64,000 nucleotides of DNA from Gavia stellata (lineage: Eukaryota; Chordata; Aves; Gaviiformes; Gaviidae), in contig NC_082617.1 of assembly GCF_030936135.1 (NCBI RefSeq), forward strand, positions 2,352,001 to 2,416,000. Direction: 5' to 3'. This document shows, one piece after another, positions 46,601-64,000 of the stretch. Position numbers and translations under genes: made by a program. Under the pieces are notes generated by a model. It saw only the letters and a program-made list of their open reading frames with translations. It did not search any database and had not been told where the DNA came from. Position 1 is the stretch's first letter, and every line of letters begins with the position of its first letter.

Positions 46601-48111
46601 AATCTGCAACAGCAAGGCTGTGCCTCTCTCTCTGACACTGGCTTGTGTGCTCTGCTGACCATCATCAATTTTAAGTGAGACTAGCACTCAGCAGTCAATA
46701 ATGAGAAGGGCCTTTGGCATGTGACCATATTTTATATGATGTAATTTTTATTTATTAAGTTACTGAAAGAACAATCTGTAACTGCCTGGGACAGCACCCA
46801 CCCTGCAGTAAGCGAGCATCCATGAACTGCAAATCCTGCATCCCTAAGGATGCCAGCAGCTGGTCTTTGCAGGCACCCGCTCTGCCTGCCTAAGCAGCAG
46901 CAACGCACACACAGAAAGGGCAGGGGAATGTCCACTGTGCCTTTTACAGTCTGCAGCTGTTTGGATGCTGAGAGTAAAATAAAAACAAACCCCTAATTTT
47001 ACAAACAAATGTAACCAAAGCAAAACAGCAACATGGCTATATAAAAAGACCCAAACCAAACCCCAATTTTTGAAACATTTTGGACATCATAAATACAGCA
47101 TGGCACTGTAACAGACAAGATGGAGGTCTGGAAAGAAGAGAGAGTTTATTTTCTCTGGGGAAACATGCTCAGGAACACACCAATGCAGCAGAGAGCCAGC
47201 GTATGGCTCTTAGTGCGGCTCCTGCAGAGATGCAGCCTGGTCATGAAGGACAGAGCTGCCTGTCTCAGGCAGCAGGTCCTGTTCAGTGAGAGGAAGTTTA
47301 TCAAGCGACTAGCAGCAGTAGCAGCAAGCCCTGCAGCCCAGCACACACTGGAACAAGATTCAGGAAGGAGTCAGAAGGCGAACTGCAGCTTTATAAGTTA
47401 CTCTCCCACAGCGTGTTTGCTCTTTGTGCTGGACAGCTGTCGTGACAGTTGTACCACTCCCTGTAACAACCAGGCTCTGCTCGATCCTGTCAAGGTCCTC
47501 CCCTGGCAATGCCTGAAACAAATCTCCTCTCTTCTTCACCAGCTCCAGCTCTGACTCTCAGTCCCTTCTTTCCCTTATTGGCACTATTCTCTTCTTCCTC
47601 TTCTCTTTAGGGATTCCCTGCAGTGTCCCCCTCCCAGGTTTCACACAGCTTCCAAAGGCTATCATTCTCGGTCCTCCTCTTCTTTACTCTTTTATCAGCC
47701 AGAATGGAGCCGTTTTGTGAGGCCCGAGCGCTGCCAGCACCGGCCCCAACACCTGAGGAAAGCAGCAACAATGAGCAAGGGCAGCATCTCCTCCCGCAAC
47801 AAACACCCGCAGCTTCAGCCACCACCTGCTCCCAGACCCCCGGTCGCCTCTGCGGAGGCAGCAGAAGCGACGGCACGGTGCCCTGTCCCTTCCCTCGCCC
47901 CTCCGAGGAGCCCGGGCGCGGCCTGAGGGACCTCACACCCACACGGAGCCTCGGACCCTCGGGAGGGGCAGAGGCCGCCGCCGATCCGCCGCGAAACCCG
48001 GCCCCGCCAGGCCCCGCGTCCCCGCGCTGAGGGGAGAAGAGCCCCGCACACGCTGCCGAGGCGCCGGGGGCCGATCCCTCCCCGCCTCCGGCCCGGCCCC
48101 GCTTCTCTCAC
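43700..48111 (-). other. LRSAM1 5' intron
   Basis: 4.4 kb between the start-codon exon and the promoter. Purine-rich stretches lie at 44930-45480. The minus-strand open frame at 45003-45452 is Ser/Leu/Pro-rich, from the purine-rich opposite strand, with no domain. GC rises sharply after 47,850. No RNA gene was recognised. Confidence 0.6.
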
Positions 48112-48200
48112 CGCTCCCCGCCGCCATGATGCGACACCTCCCCGCCCACCCCCTGGGAGGGTCACGTGACCGCCCGGCCACGGGGACAACCGAGGAAAGC
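48112..48200 (-). other. LRSAM1: Probable noncoding first exon of LRSAM1
   Basis: On the minus strand, ATGGCGGCGGGGAGCG is followed by a canonical donor GTGAGA (48111-48106). The exon would be mostly 5' UTR, start near 48200 and splice to the exon with MPLFF. The upstream ATG at 48127-48125 opens a short frame out of phase with the main one. Only the donor is seen; the upstream limit is inferred. Confidence 0.5.
48160..48171. promoter_or_regulatory. CLEAR-type palindromic E-box
   Basis: A perfect 12-bp palindrome containing GTCACGTGAC, the published CLEAR motif bound by TFEB/MITF factors. It lies about 35 nt upstream of the LRSAM1 upstream ATG. Confidence 0.7.
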
Positions 48201-48342
48201 GGCCAGAGCGCCTCGCCCCAACCATAGAGTGCTGCCCAGCGTCCCGCAGCGCTCGTGCGCCCCCCAGCGGCAAGGCCTCCCGCCCCGCCCGCTCCCACAC
48301 CTGCGACACGGCGGCGGAGGCGGGGCCCGCGCGCCGCCCTCC

Positions 48343-48352
48343 TCTCGCGAGA
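48343..48352. promoter_or_regulatory. TCTCGCGAGA (CGCG) element
   Basis: An exact palindromic decamer known from housekeeping CpG-island promoters and bound by BANP when unmethylated. Sits about 40 bp before the inferred RPL12 start. Confidence 0.7.
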
Positions 48353-48458
48353 TCTCGGCGGGTATATCCGGTGTCCGCGCGCCCCCCGCCACCTTTCCGC
48401 CGCCTCGCCAGGCCGCAGCTCCCCGCATCCGCCGCCATCCGCGCCCGGCGCCGCCGCC

Positions 48459-51177
<2,719 letters not shown>

Positions 51178-51240
51178 GACTGCAGAAAAGAAGTTGCCAT
51201 ATGAAGGCTCCTTAAGTTTTTTGTAGCACCTTAAATACTT

Positions 51241-51246
51241 AATAAA
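51241..51246 (+). terminator. RPL12 polyA signal
   Basis: AATAAA 64 nt after the stop codon, followed by a tgtctg/tgttgctgg GU-rich element. The transcript likely ends near 51265. Confidence 0.85.
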
Positions 51247-51265
51247 AGACCCAGTTGTCTGCAAA

Positions 51266-54200
51266 CAGTGTTGCTGGCTTAATTTGTCCTTGTCCCATGC
51301 TGCATGAATAGTGAGTTTTGGCTGGGGACCACCTGCCCTCTGCATCAACCCAGGTGATGGTTCTTGCACAAACTTTTAAGCCAACAGATGCTCATTTCCC
51401 ATTTGCTGCCCTGAAATCATGTCCTTGCAGTGACACTGAGCTTAGAAGTGGAGTTGCTCAAGCCAGTGCTCCAGTAAAGAGCAAACTGCTGACTTGCGGC
51501 CTGTGTAAAGCTTTGAGCTCTGTTCTTGCCAGTGCCAAATGTGCACTCAGAGCAGCAGGTGTTGCCCTTCATCAGGGCAAGTGCTGTAGTAACAGGTCCA
51601 GCCTCCCCTGAACTGCTACAGCCAGGACACAAACACGTACTGAGGTGTGAAAATAACTTTGCAGGCTGCCTGTCTTGTAACACTGTGCTAGAGCAGCTGT
51701 GTGTGCTTGTGGGATGGAAGGGCTCTGACTAGTCCCTGTTGGAAATTAAACCTAAGGTGTGGCTGTTCAGTCAGCATTCCCAGGGACCACAGGAGCCAGG
51801 AGGGAATGGCTTCATGTGCCTGCCAGTGTGTAGCCTGGCCTTGTCTCTAGCCCATCATCAGGGGAAACCTCTGGCCTTGGTGGCATTGTGGGTTTTCTGT
51901 TGTAGAACAGATTGGGGTCTTTGCTGCTCAGCTTTTTTTCCTGCCTTGGAGCAGAGGAGATACTGGATTTTCTTCTGATGCCTGGGACAAGTACACACAT
52001 TTCAGTTCTTGAGCTGAATTTTTTTTGTGCTTCATTTCATCACTGAAGAGGAGCAAGTCCCTTGATTACAGGTGAAATGCTGTGGTCCTCTGTTTCAGAG
52101 AGTTGTAAAGGGCCCAGTCTCATGTTTCTTGGGTCTCCTGATTCCTTGAATGGTGATACTGGGAGAGTGGGGTAAGCAAGTGGTATAGCCCCTCTCTACA
52201 TTGTATGTTCCAGGTCCTGGTATATTCTCTGAAAGAAAAAGAAGCAGTTTTAAGTGTTGGTATTTCTCTTTGCATGGGCATTCTGTAAATCAAGTGCTAC
52301 TGCTCATCAAGAGATGGATCCTAAAACCTGGCTGAGCCACAAAACTTGCGTCAGCCATGAATATTCTGGCTATTTTTGCTCTAACTGCATGCTGCAGGAG
52401 TGCCAGCTTAACCTGCTGATGAAGAGCTGCTGCTCCTGGACAAAATGAGTTTGCCCCACTAACAGCACCTTCCTGAAGGGAAAGCAACTTGCTCACTGGA
52501 CATAGAAAACCTGTAAGAGGTGTCTGTGCCCGCTATGGTGTGGGTTGGGGTAGGGAATTTCAGCTACTGAAAAGTAAGGTAGGGAGAGAGCAATAGGTTT
52601 AGCCTTGCTTATTCACAATGAGCTTTTTTTGGCAAAACTCTTAAGGAAAGCCTTGCAAATGCTATCTTAGGGATCTCATCCAATGAGGAGGTGTGGAACC
52701 TAAGCTCAGCTACAGTGTGTTAACCTATTTAACCTCTGGAGAGGTTCCTGTGTGTTTCAGGCTTGATCCTTGAAATTGTTGTACTTCATGGTATTTGACA
52801 AAGTTCTCACACCTCAAAGTTCTGTCTAGCTGTTAGAGTGGTATGGCTGGGGGGTGTGGGTAGAACCAAAGTTCCCCAAAGGTCCTGGGGAAACCTTGTT
52901 CTATTTCCAGCAAAGGCTGGGTTTTCCCTTGGGGCGGCACAGCGCATGGGATGACGTGCGTTCTTTCAGGCTGTAGAAAGCTCTGTTAGAAGTGAAGTGA
53001 AATTAATCCTGGTAATAAGAATACTTTAGCTGACTCTGCGCTATTACTAAAAGCCCTATTAACAGCAGCATTGTGATTGCAGTTTACTTCAGCCCTAACA
53101 GAGCGTCCTGGGAAAAAAGTCATGAATGTTAATTTAGGTCCATTTTTCCAAAGGGAAAGGGGATCAAATTCTTCCTAAGATGCTGAGCTCTGAGCCTTGG
53201 TCTCGGAAAAATGTTCTGCAAGGTATGTTTTCCTCTTCTGCAAAGCAGTGCCAATACTCGATCAACTTTTTTCTTGCCAGTGTCTTTTCGGTTTTGCAAA
53301 TAACTTGAAGTTATTCTTACGGGATGCTTACAGCCCCAGAGGAAAACTTCCTGGCTGGAGCTCTACTATGGCAAGCAGGACTCTAAAGCGGTGTGCATTG
53401 CAAAGAGGGAGGGAGGAAAAAATAGGTCTGCTACTACTTCCAGGGTTGTGTAGGAGATAGTATGGTGTATGTGCTGGCTGGGCTGCTAAAATTCATTGAA
53501 TGGGGTCTGGATTATTTGCCAGGACCTGCCTGAGTCCTTTGCAGGAAGAAGCCCGTGCAGCAGGAGGGTGAAGTTGGCTGCAGTGGGGAATTGTCTGTGG
53601 CTGTGCCAGATGCACCAGGTGCTGAATGAGCTGGAGCCTCTGTAAAGAGGAAAACTCAAGTCTCCAAATAAATTCCATCCCAAACTGAATGGGAGGAGGT
53701 GAGCACCTGTAGTAATGTTTATTTCTAAAGTATATGCAAGTAATGTGTTATTTTGCAGTATACAAGGCACTGCAATTCCTAAGCAGCTGTAGTTGAAGGC
53801 TACTTGGACACAGAGCAATTGTGAGCTGGTTTGGTGAAACTAACCCTTTGTCTTGGCTCTAGCTTAAGCCAGGAGCGTGGCTTGGGCTGAGTCTTCGGTG
53901 CTGCCTCTCGGCACACAGTGGAGTCATGGCCTGGGAATGTATCTCGTACTGCTTGTGAAGCATAAAATGTACATTGTGTTAGCAGTGGGATCTTCAGAAA
54001 TCACCTGCATCTGCACATGATTTAACAATAAAGTGCTGCTTTGACAAGACTTCAATTTCCCATCTGCTCTGCTTCTATTAAAGTACCTACTGGTGAAGCA
54101 GGTAAAACTTCACAAAGGCAGACCCTGGGAAAGAAGTCGTCTCCTAGCCTGTCCTTGCAAGAGGCAAAACGCCAGGTCAGCATCAAGGCCGGCCAAAAGA

Positions 54201-57200
54201 AACTGCGAATCGTGTTTGTTTTCCACCCCGGTCCTGCTGTCTGAAACGTTTAATGAAGCAACAGCTCCGTAACTTTGCCTTGCGCTCATGGGCAGGAGGG
54301 AGATGCACGACAGCACCAAGGGAGTTGCCAGGATCTTTGGAGAAAGGCTGCGCTGGCAGTTTAGCAGAGCGTAAGTGACTGCTGGAGGGGGCACGTGCAG
54401 GGGGAGGAGTTCAGGCTGACCGGTGCATTTATGATTTCTGAGAAGATCCACTTTTGTCCTTTGTTTCCTGATGAAATGTGGGTACATTGCTCCAGTGACG
54501 GGGGCTGTGGAGATTGAAGACTGGCTGTAGTGAAATAGGGAAAAGCATGACAAAAATTAGCTTTTATCAGATGAAAACAGCCATGGCAGACACCAATTTT
54601 ACAGTGCATCCTAACCTGTGACTGTCAGTGCTGAGGGAGGAGCGGGACCCTCATTCCTAAAGCAGAAGCAACCAAAGCCTGACCCAGGTGTCCCCAGAAA
54701 TCACGGTTCCCAGCAGAACCCACAAACTGTTACGGATCTGTCTGTTCCTGCGTAGCATGGGCTGTATCTTGGGCAGCTCTGCCCACGGTCCAGGCCCTTG
54801 CTGGCCTGTCCTGGCTCCCCAGCTGCCCCAAGCTCCGCACGCAGGCAGCGCAGGGTTTTGTGCAGCCTCTTCAGCTGATAGAAGCAGAAAGCAGGAGAAC
54901 TTGGGGCTTTGCTCTTTCGTTTGCTTTTCCTCCTGCTGTTCGTAGGGCTCTGTAACCTGCCACCTTCCCCACCTCTCAAAGGACATGGGTTGCAACAAAT
55001 TCTGGTAAGGTATGGGGGGGGGGGGAGGGGGCGAAATCTGTGATGAGTGGTCGCAGGCTGCAATGGGGATGCGATGGGGTGGGGAGATCTCCATCCTTGG
55101 AGATACACAAAGCTCAGCCTGATGCCGGCCTGGGCAAGCCGGCCTGGGTGCGATGCTGCCTGGGCAGATGGTTGCGTCCCTTCCAGCTGATTGCAGCGAT
55201 TCCATGACAAAGATGCACGAATGCATACGCTGCCTGAGGTAGGACAGCCTGGCAGAGGACTGCAGCACCCCTTTCAGCAGCAATTTTAGTTTAAACTTGT
55301 TCAAAGTGTCTGTTGACCCTGGTGAACCCTGAGAGCCTCAGGAGCTGTCAGCCTCATGGATGCATGGGGCTGTCCTGTGTACCAGTACACACACACACTG
55401 TGGGTTTTCCCCCACTTGGCAGTGCTGGAAATAATTAGAAAAAGGATTTCTTTTACTTAAGGGAAATTCTCTTGGGGCAGGATACATAACCTTTCCCATG
55501 CTACCTTAGAGCACGTGCTCTGGTAGAAGCAATGTAGTGCCTGGAAGGAGGGTGCTACCCTGCCAATAATTCATTTTTTCCAAACCAGGCTTATTAAAAG
55601 TGAGGCAAAGGGCTTGTTAAATATAGTAACAACCTACATCAACTTCACATTTAAAATCCATCTTCCTGATAACTGCATTTGTGCTCTGTAGCCAGGATTT
55701 CTTCCCACTCTGGTGACCTGCACCTTCAGGAGAAAAGAGGGAAAGGGACAGGGGGAAGTGCTGAGCCCTTCCCAGAGACCTTCGCTCTGGTGGCATGAGG
55801 GCTTTGTGTGCTTTAAGGAGAATGAGCTTTCTCATTTCCCTGAGACAAAACGGACCCTGAAAAGCCAAACCCTTGGGATTTATATCTTTCTGCGTTATGA
55901 AACATTAGGATAGAAAAATCTGAATTTTGTTACAGCTTGGGGTAGGGTACCGAAGGCCCATGGGGCCAGCTTCCCCCCACCTGCCTATGACACATACCAT
56001 AATGATGGGTGCAGTGAAGTTAAGCGCTATTTACTGTGGGCACAGTGGGAAACGGAGAGCTGCATCCAGCATTGCCCAGTGGGTGGGAGCCGTTGGTGGG
56101 TGCTCATGGGGGTGCAGGTCCCATCCGAGCTCGTGAGCAGCACGGTGGGGTGTGAACCGCTCGCTAACGGGGCTCCTCGTGGCTCTGCCATTTCCAACCC
56201 CAGGCGGATCAGCCGATGTGGCAGCAGGCGGGTGGAGCGTGGCTGTGCCGCTGGGGCTGTGCACAGGCTCTTGCTAGCACCCAGCCCGATGCCATGGTGC
56301 TCAGCCGGCTGCCAAGTGCGTCTGTCCCCAAGAGCAGGAATGGGACTCCAAGGCCCCCCTCTAGCAGAAGACCGCAGTGCTGGGGAGATACCCTGCTCTT
56401 CGCAAGGGAGGGGAGGTGGTCTCCATCCATCACCTCCTGCCACGTCCCCTGTGGCCTCGGGGAGGCTGTGTCCTCCTGCAACGTCCCCGAGGGCAGGGAG
56501 CTGCACTGAGGGGGCAACATGGGAAGTACAGAGGGTGTCAAAAGGAGGCAAAAAAGCCCAAATAGGAAAGGGATCTTTTTCTGGCATAAAGGCAGGGAGG
56601 AGCCTGCTTTCTGGAGGAGCTGCAGGCAGAAGCCCTGGCTGGAAATGGAACTCGGGCAGCACGCACCCACAGCTCACCTCCACCGTGGGCACCCGAGCCG
56701 AGCAGCGCCCAGTGCTTCATCACCCTTCCTAGGAGTCAGGCAGGCTGGTGTCCCCACAGGGGCTAAATGCAAGCAGTGCTGACAGCAAACTTCCAAAAGG
56801 GAGCTAATGCCACAAATCCTATGGGGTTTTTTTGGGGGAAAGAAGATGCAGAGTATTTCTGTGCTGAAATCACGAACCCGAATTGCTGCGATGCCCTCAC
56901 ATGCCCATGCGCAGCCTGAAATAACTCCCAGTGCTGGAAGGGCTGACAGTAAACTGGTCCCATGGGGAGCCCTTCACCGCGGGGCAACCTCACAGTAGCG
57001 TTTTGTGAGGGCTGCAGTCCTCCAGGTCTCCAACCGCAGCTGGGGCCGGCTGCCTTCCCCAGCCAGGGCACGGCGAGTTTGGCCACTGCGGCCCGCGCCT
57101 GAGGTCTCGTTAACCCCCCCAAGCAAACCTCAAAGCACATCGGCATCACCAGCATCACTCTGATTTTCTCCCTGGCCCAGACAATCTCTTCTCCCCATCC

Positions 57201-58300
57201 ACAGAATAAGAACCCCTCAATTTCTTCTCAGTGTGTGTCTGAACCACGTGAACGAGCTGTGCCGTGGGGAATCAGAGCTCTTTCCACCACGAGTGAAGGC
57301 CCTGCGTGCTGAAAACAAACACCTAGCTTTTGGCAACAGCGGTACCATGGGCTCTTGTTTTTTTCTCTTTCAAATGTATGGCCACAATCATCAAAAATGA
57401 AGTGATCCCCCTGATAAATCAATGTGCATATTCATTAATTCACTGCACGTTCTTTCCTTTCTAGCTAAAAATTTACTTTATTAGAGATTTATTTTTCTGC
57501 CTTACAAATTCTTTAAAAAGCAAAACATTCTTTTTACCTCGTAGGTATTTTGTTTAAAATTCAACAACTTGATTGGCTTTTTCATTAAACACAATGATTT
57601 TTGCCTATCCCGTTGCAAAGCTTCACCTGTCTGTTTCACTGTTGTGACAAAAGAGGTCAGGTTTGTGCCCAAACTGTGGGTGCAGCACTTGCGGAATTAG
57701 ATACTCCCTAGAACTTGTGGGTCAATGTGCTAATGACGGACTGCTCCAATGTGTTTAATTTCCCCGGTCCACCATTATAGCCTTAAGGTGTACCTCTCTT
57801 CTGTGGGGCTGCTCCATCGTCGGGATGAAAGATTCAGAGAAGTTTTCCGCAATTCATCTTTAGATTTAATATTTGTCTCGTTTAGATGCTCCTAGCTCCG
57901 GGTTAAACCCACCTTCGTTGTTGTTCATATTCTTCAGGACACAGCTGTCCTATTCTGCCCTAGAGATTTGTAACTTTGGACACAGGAAAGTTCTTTATCA
58001 GCCCTCCTCGCCTGCTTTATCCATTTCTTTGCACTTTAAATTCCCTGTTACGTCTTTCAAGCGCTCTTGTGGGGTGCCGAGGAAGCCGACACATCCATCA
58101 GGAACACACGGCAGCTCTTGACTCATCTGCCTCGACGTGCTCAGCTCCGGCTGCAGAGCTGTTGGGAGGGAAAGCTCTGCAAATCCCTTTGGCTGAGTTT
58201 TGTGAAATAAGGATTAACTTTCTGGTGCTGGTGATTTTTATTGTCTTTTAGATGTTAGTCACAATTAGGTCATGGCAATAAATAACAATACCCCCCTCCT
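51266..58300. other. Intergenic region, RPL12 to ZMYND19
   Basis: Seven kilobases without a supported gene. Open frames on both strands (such as those at 54657-55304 and 56027-56732) are GC-driven with no domain. A 12-G run lies at 55014-55025. An AATAAA at 54027-54032 has no gene that clearly precedes it. An AT-rich pocket at 57420-57960 is listed separately. Confidence 0.6.
57420..57960. other. AT-rich island, candidate conserved noncoding element
   Basis: An AT-rich block inside otherwise GC-rich DNA, with homeodomain-like cores (ttcattaattc, attaaacaca), an inverted CCAAT (gattggc) and an E-box (cagctg). There is no open frame of note and no repeat signature. Regulatory role is inferred. 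Confidence 0.3.
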
Positions 58301-58825
58301 GCTCACAGGAGGAGCGCAGACAAACCGAACTCCCCAAGAGCAAAATGTCCTCGGAGCCCCCTCGCTCTGATGACGGGTCGAGCAGGGCGCTTTCTCCAGT
58401 CCCCGTCTTGCCCCGCAGCGGCCCCGAGTTTTGGCAGGGACGCCGGCTCCCCCGAGCACCCCAGCTGCTGGGTGCCCCCACCACGGCCGGCAATACCGCA
58501 CACGCTTTCTTTGTCGGGTTTGTCGGTGTCTCCGTGGAAGGCCCACGCAGGCGGCCTCACGGCGGCTCTGCCCCGCAGTCCCACTTCCCCCTCTGAGGCG
58601 TTTTCCAGCTCAGCGCCGGTGTCCCACAGCCCGAGCGGCTGCGGATCGCCCCCCGCGGGCAGCAGCGTCGCCATGGGCCGCCGGGCACCGAGCGGCTCTT
58701 CCCCGCCGGCGGAGGAAGAGGAGGAGGAGGAGGAGGCCCGCGGGCTGCGGAGGGGCCTGAACTTCCCACAGGAGCCGGCCGCTGAGGGGAGACGACGCTG
58801 GGGCCGGGCGGCCTGCGGCTGGGCC

Positions 58826-58906
58826 CCGGCCCCGGGGTGGGGGGGGCTCCGACCCCGGGGGATCCCGGCCCCGGGGTGGGGGGGTGTGTCCGACCCCGGG
58901 GGATCC
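58826..58906 (+). repeat. Tandem duplication of a 40-bp GC-rich unit
   Basis: Two copies of a unit of the form ccccggggtggggggg...tccgaccccgggggatcc follow each other with small changes (ctccg versus tgtgtccg). Confidence 0.8.
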
Positions 58907-59385
58907 CGGCCCCGTGAGGGCCCCGGCCCGCGCGGCCGCTCGGGAGAGGCCTCCCCGCGCGCGCGGCCCCTCAGCGGCCGTGAGGGAGGCGGGAGGCGGG
59001 CGGCGGGCGCGAGCGGCCCCTTTAAGCCCTGCCCCCACCGCTCGCGCTCTCCAGTGTTGGCGGCACAAAGCTTCCCGCGAACGTGACGTCACCGCCCGCG
59101 CCTCCCTCCCCCGCCCCCTCCCGCCCGCGGCCCGCTCCCGAGCCCGCGCCCGCGCGCGGCCCCCCCTTCCCCACGTGACCTCGCGCGGCGCCGCTCGCCG
59201 ATTGGACGGCCCGGCGGCGTAGTAGGAGCGACGCGCCGGCGGCGCGGGGCGCCATTGGCCGGGCGGCGACGGGTGGGAGGTGGTGCGGCGCCCCGCCCCC
59301 CCCGGGTGTGCGCGAGGCGGCGGCGCGTGGCAGCGGCGGCGGCTCCCGCTGGCGGGCTCTGAGGGGCGAGCGCGGGCGGCGGCGA

Positions 59386-59416
59386 CCCCGGCCCGGCCCG
59401 GCCCGGCCCGGCCCCG
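59386..59416 (+). repeat. (GGCCC)n microsatellite in the ZMYND19 5' UTR
   Basis: About five to six copies of ggccc end directly at the start codon context gccccgccATG. Likely in the 5' leader. Confidence 0.75.
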
Positions 59417-59418
59417 CC

Positions 59419-64000
<4,582 letters not shown>

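Larger units (their letters stand above)
48130..48458. promoter_or_regulatory. Bidirectional CpG-island promoter LRSAM1/RPL12
   Basis: A GC-rich, CpG-dense interval between divergent genes, an arrangement also known in human. It holds GGTCACGTGACC (48160-48171), TCTCGCGAGA (48343-48352) and a TATA-like tatatcc (48363-48369) about 25-30 nt before a pyrimidine-rich start (cctttccgcc near 48392), the TOP-type start of ribosomal protein genes. Confidence 0.75.
58340..59418 (+). promoter_or_regulatory. ZMYND19: ZMYND19 CpG-island promoter
   Basis: Very GC- and CpG-rich. It contains a full CRE TGACGTCA (59084-59091), an E-box CACGTG (59172-59177), and two inverted CCAAT boxes ATTGG (59201-59205 and 59254-59258) about 53 bp apart, as NF-Y sites often are. 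No TATA box. The 5' UTR likely begins after about 59280. Confidence 0.65.

Noticed and set aside
48180-48300. Search for ARRDC1 or another divergent gene beside ZMYND19 or RPL12
   Set aside because: No arrestin-like residues occur in any frame of the window. The only divergent pair supported is LRSAM1/RPL12.
54027-54032. AATAAA considered as the end of an unannotated transcript
   Set aside because: No exon, splice chain or coding frame leads to it; a single hexamer is expected by chance.
58673-59086. Open frame from a Kozak-like ATG (MGRRAPSGSSPPAEEEEEEEE...) in the ZMYND19 CpG island
   Set aside because: The composition is what CpG-island DNA yields by chance. The frame runs through the duplicated GC unit with no domain and no clear donor in a conserved setting.

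Overview
The window is vertebrate nuclear DNA, almost certainly from a bird. It carries GT-AG introns, a CR1 retroposon end with the avian ATTCTGTG 8-mer tail, very few repeats, short introns and GC-rich promoters, as on a microchromosome. The protein genes match single-copy genes that lie on human chromosome 9q. The species cannot be fixed from the sequence alone. Gene names rest on remembered family sequences, and exon borders were read by eye from splice sites and reading-frame continuity.

Layout. (1) Positions 1-15440, + strand: the 3' two thirds of FKBP15, as 15 coding exons that join without a break into 792 codons, plus a 1.8 kb 3' UTR. The WH1-like and FKBP domains lie upstream of the window; the coiled-coil region and acidic tail are here. 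(2) Positions 16400-17619, - strand: a complete single-exon RING gene (187 aa) with a C-terminal membrane anchor, of the RNF183/222/223/224 kind. (3) Positions 17620-20340: GC-rich intergenic DNA holding a perfect 93-bp palindrome (18050-18142). (4) Positions 20340-48200, - strand: a complete LRSAM1 with 24 coding exons and 728 codons (leucine-rich repeats, coiled coil, SAM, PSAP/PTAP, RING) and a probable noncoding first exon. (5) About 48130-48460: a CpG-island promoter shared head to head by LRSAM1 and RPL12, with a palindromic CLEAR-type E-box and a TCTCGCGAGA element. (6) Positions 48390-51265, + strand: a complete RPL12 (7 exons, 165 aa), whose introns hold two related H/ACA snoRNAs (SNORA65 type) and an old tRNA-derived SINE. 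(7) Positions 51266-58300: intergenic DNA with no supported gene. (8) Positions 58340-64000, + strand: the CpG-island promoter and first three coding exons of ZMYND19, which runs off the right edge.

The genes do not form one pathway. FKBP15 acts in endosome and actin traffic. LRSAM1 is a ubiquitin ligase in endosomal sorting and antibacterial autophagy. The small RING protein is a probable membrane ubiquitin ligase. RPL12 belongs to the 60S ribosome stalk base. ZMYND19 is known from the CTLH ligase complex.

The best candidates for something undescribed are the perfect palindrome, an in-frame 33-nt cassette exon in FKBP15 (6064-6096), the paired intronic snoRNAs of RPL12, and the CLEAR element between LRSAM1 and RPL12. 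I found no CRISPR array, phage, operon or intact virus-like element.
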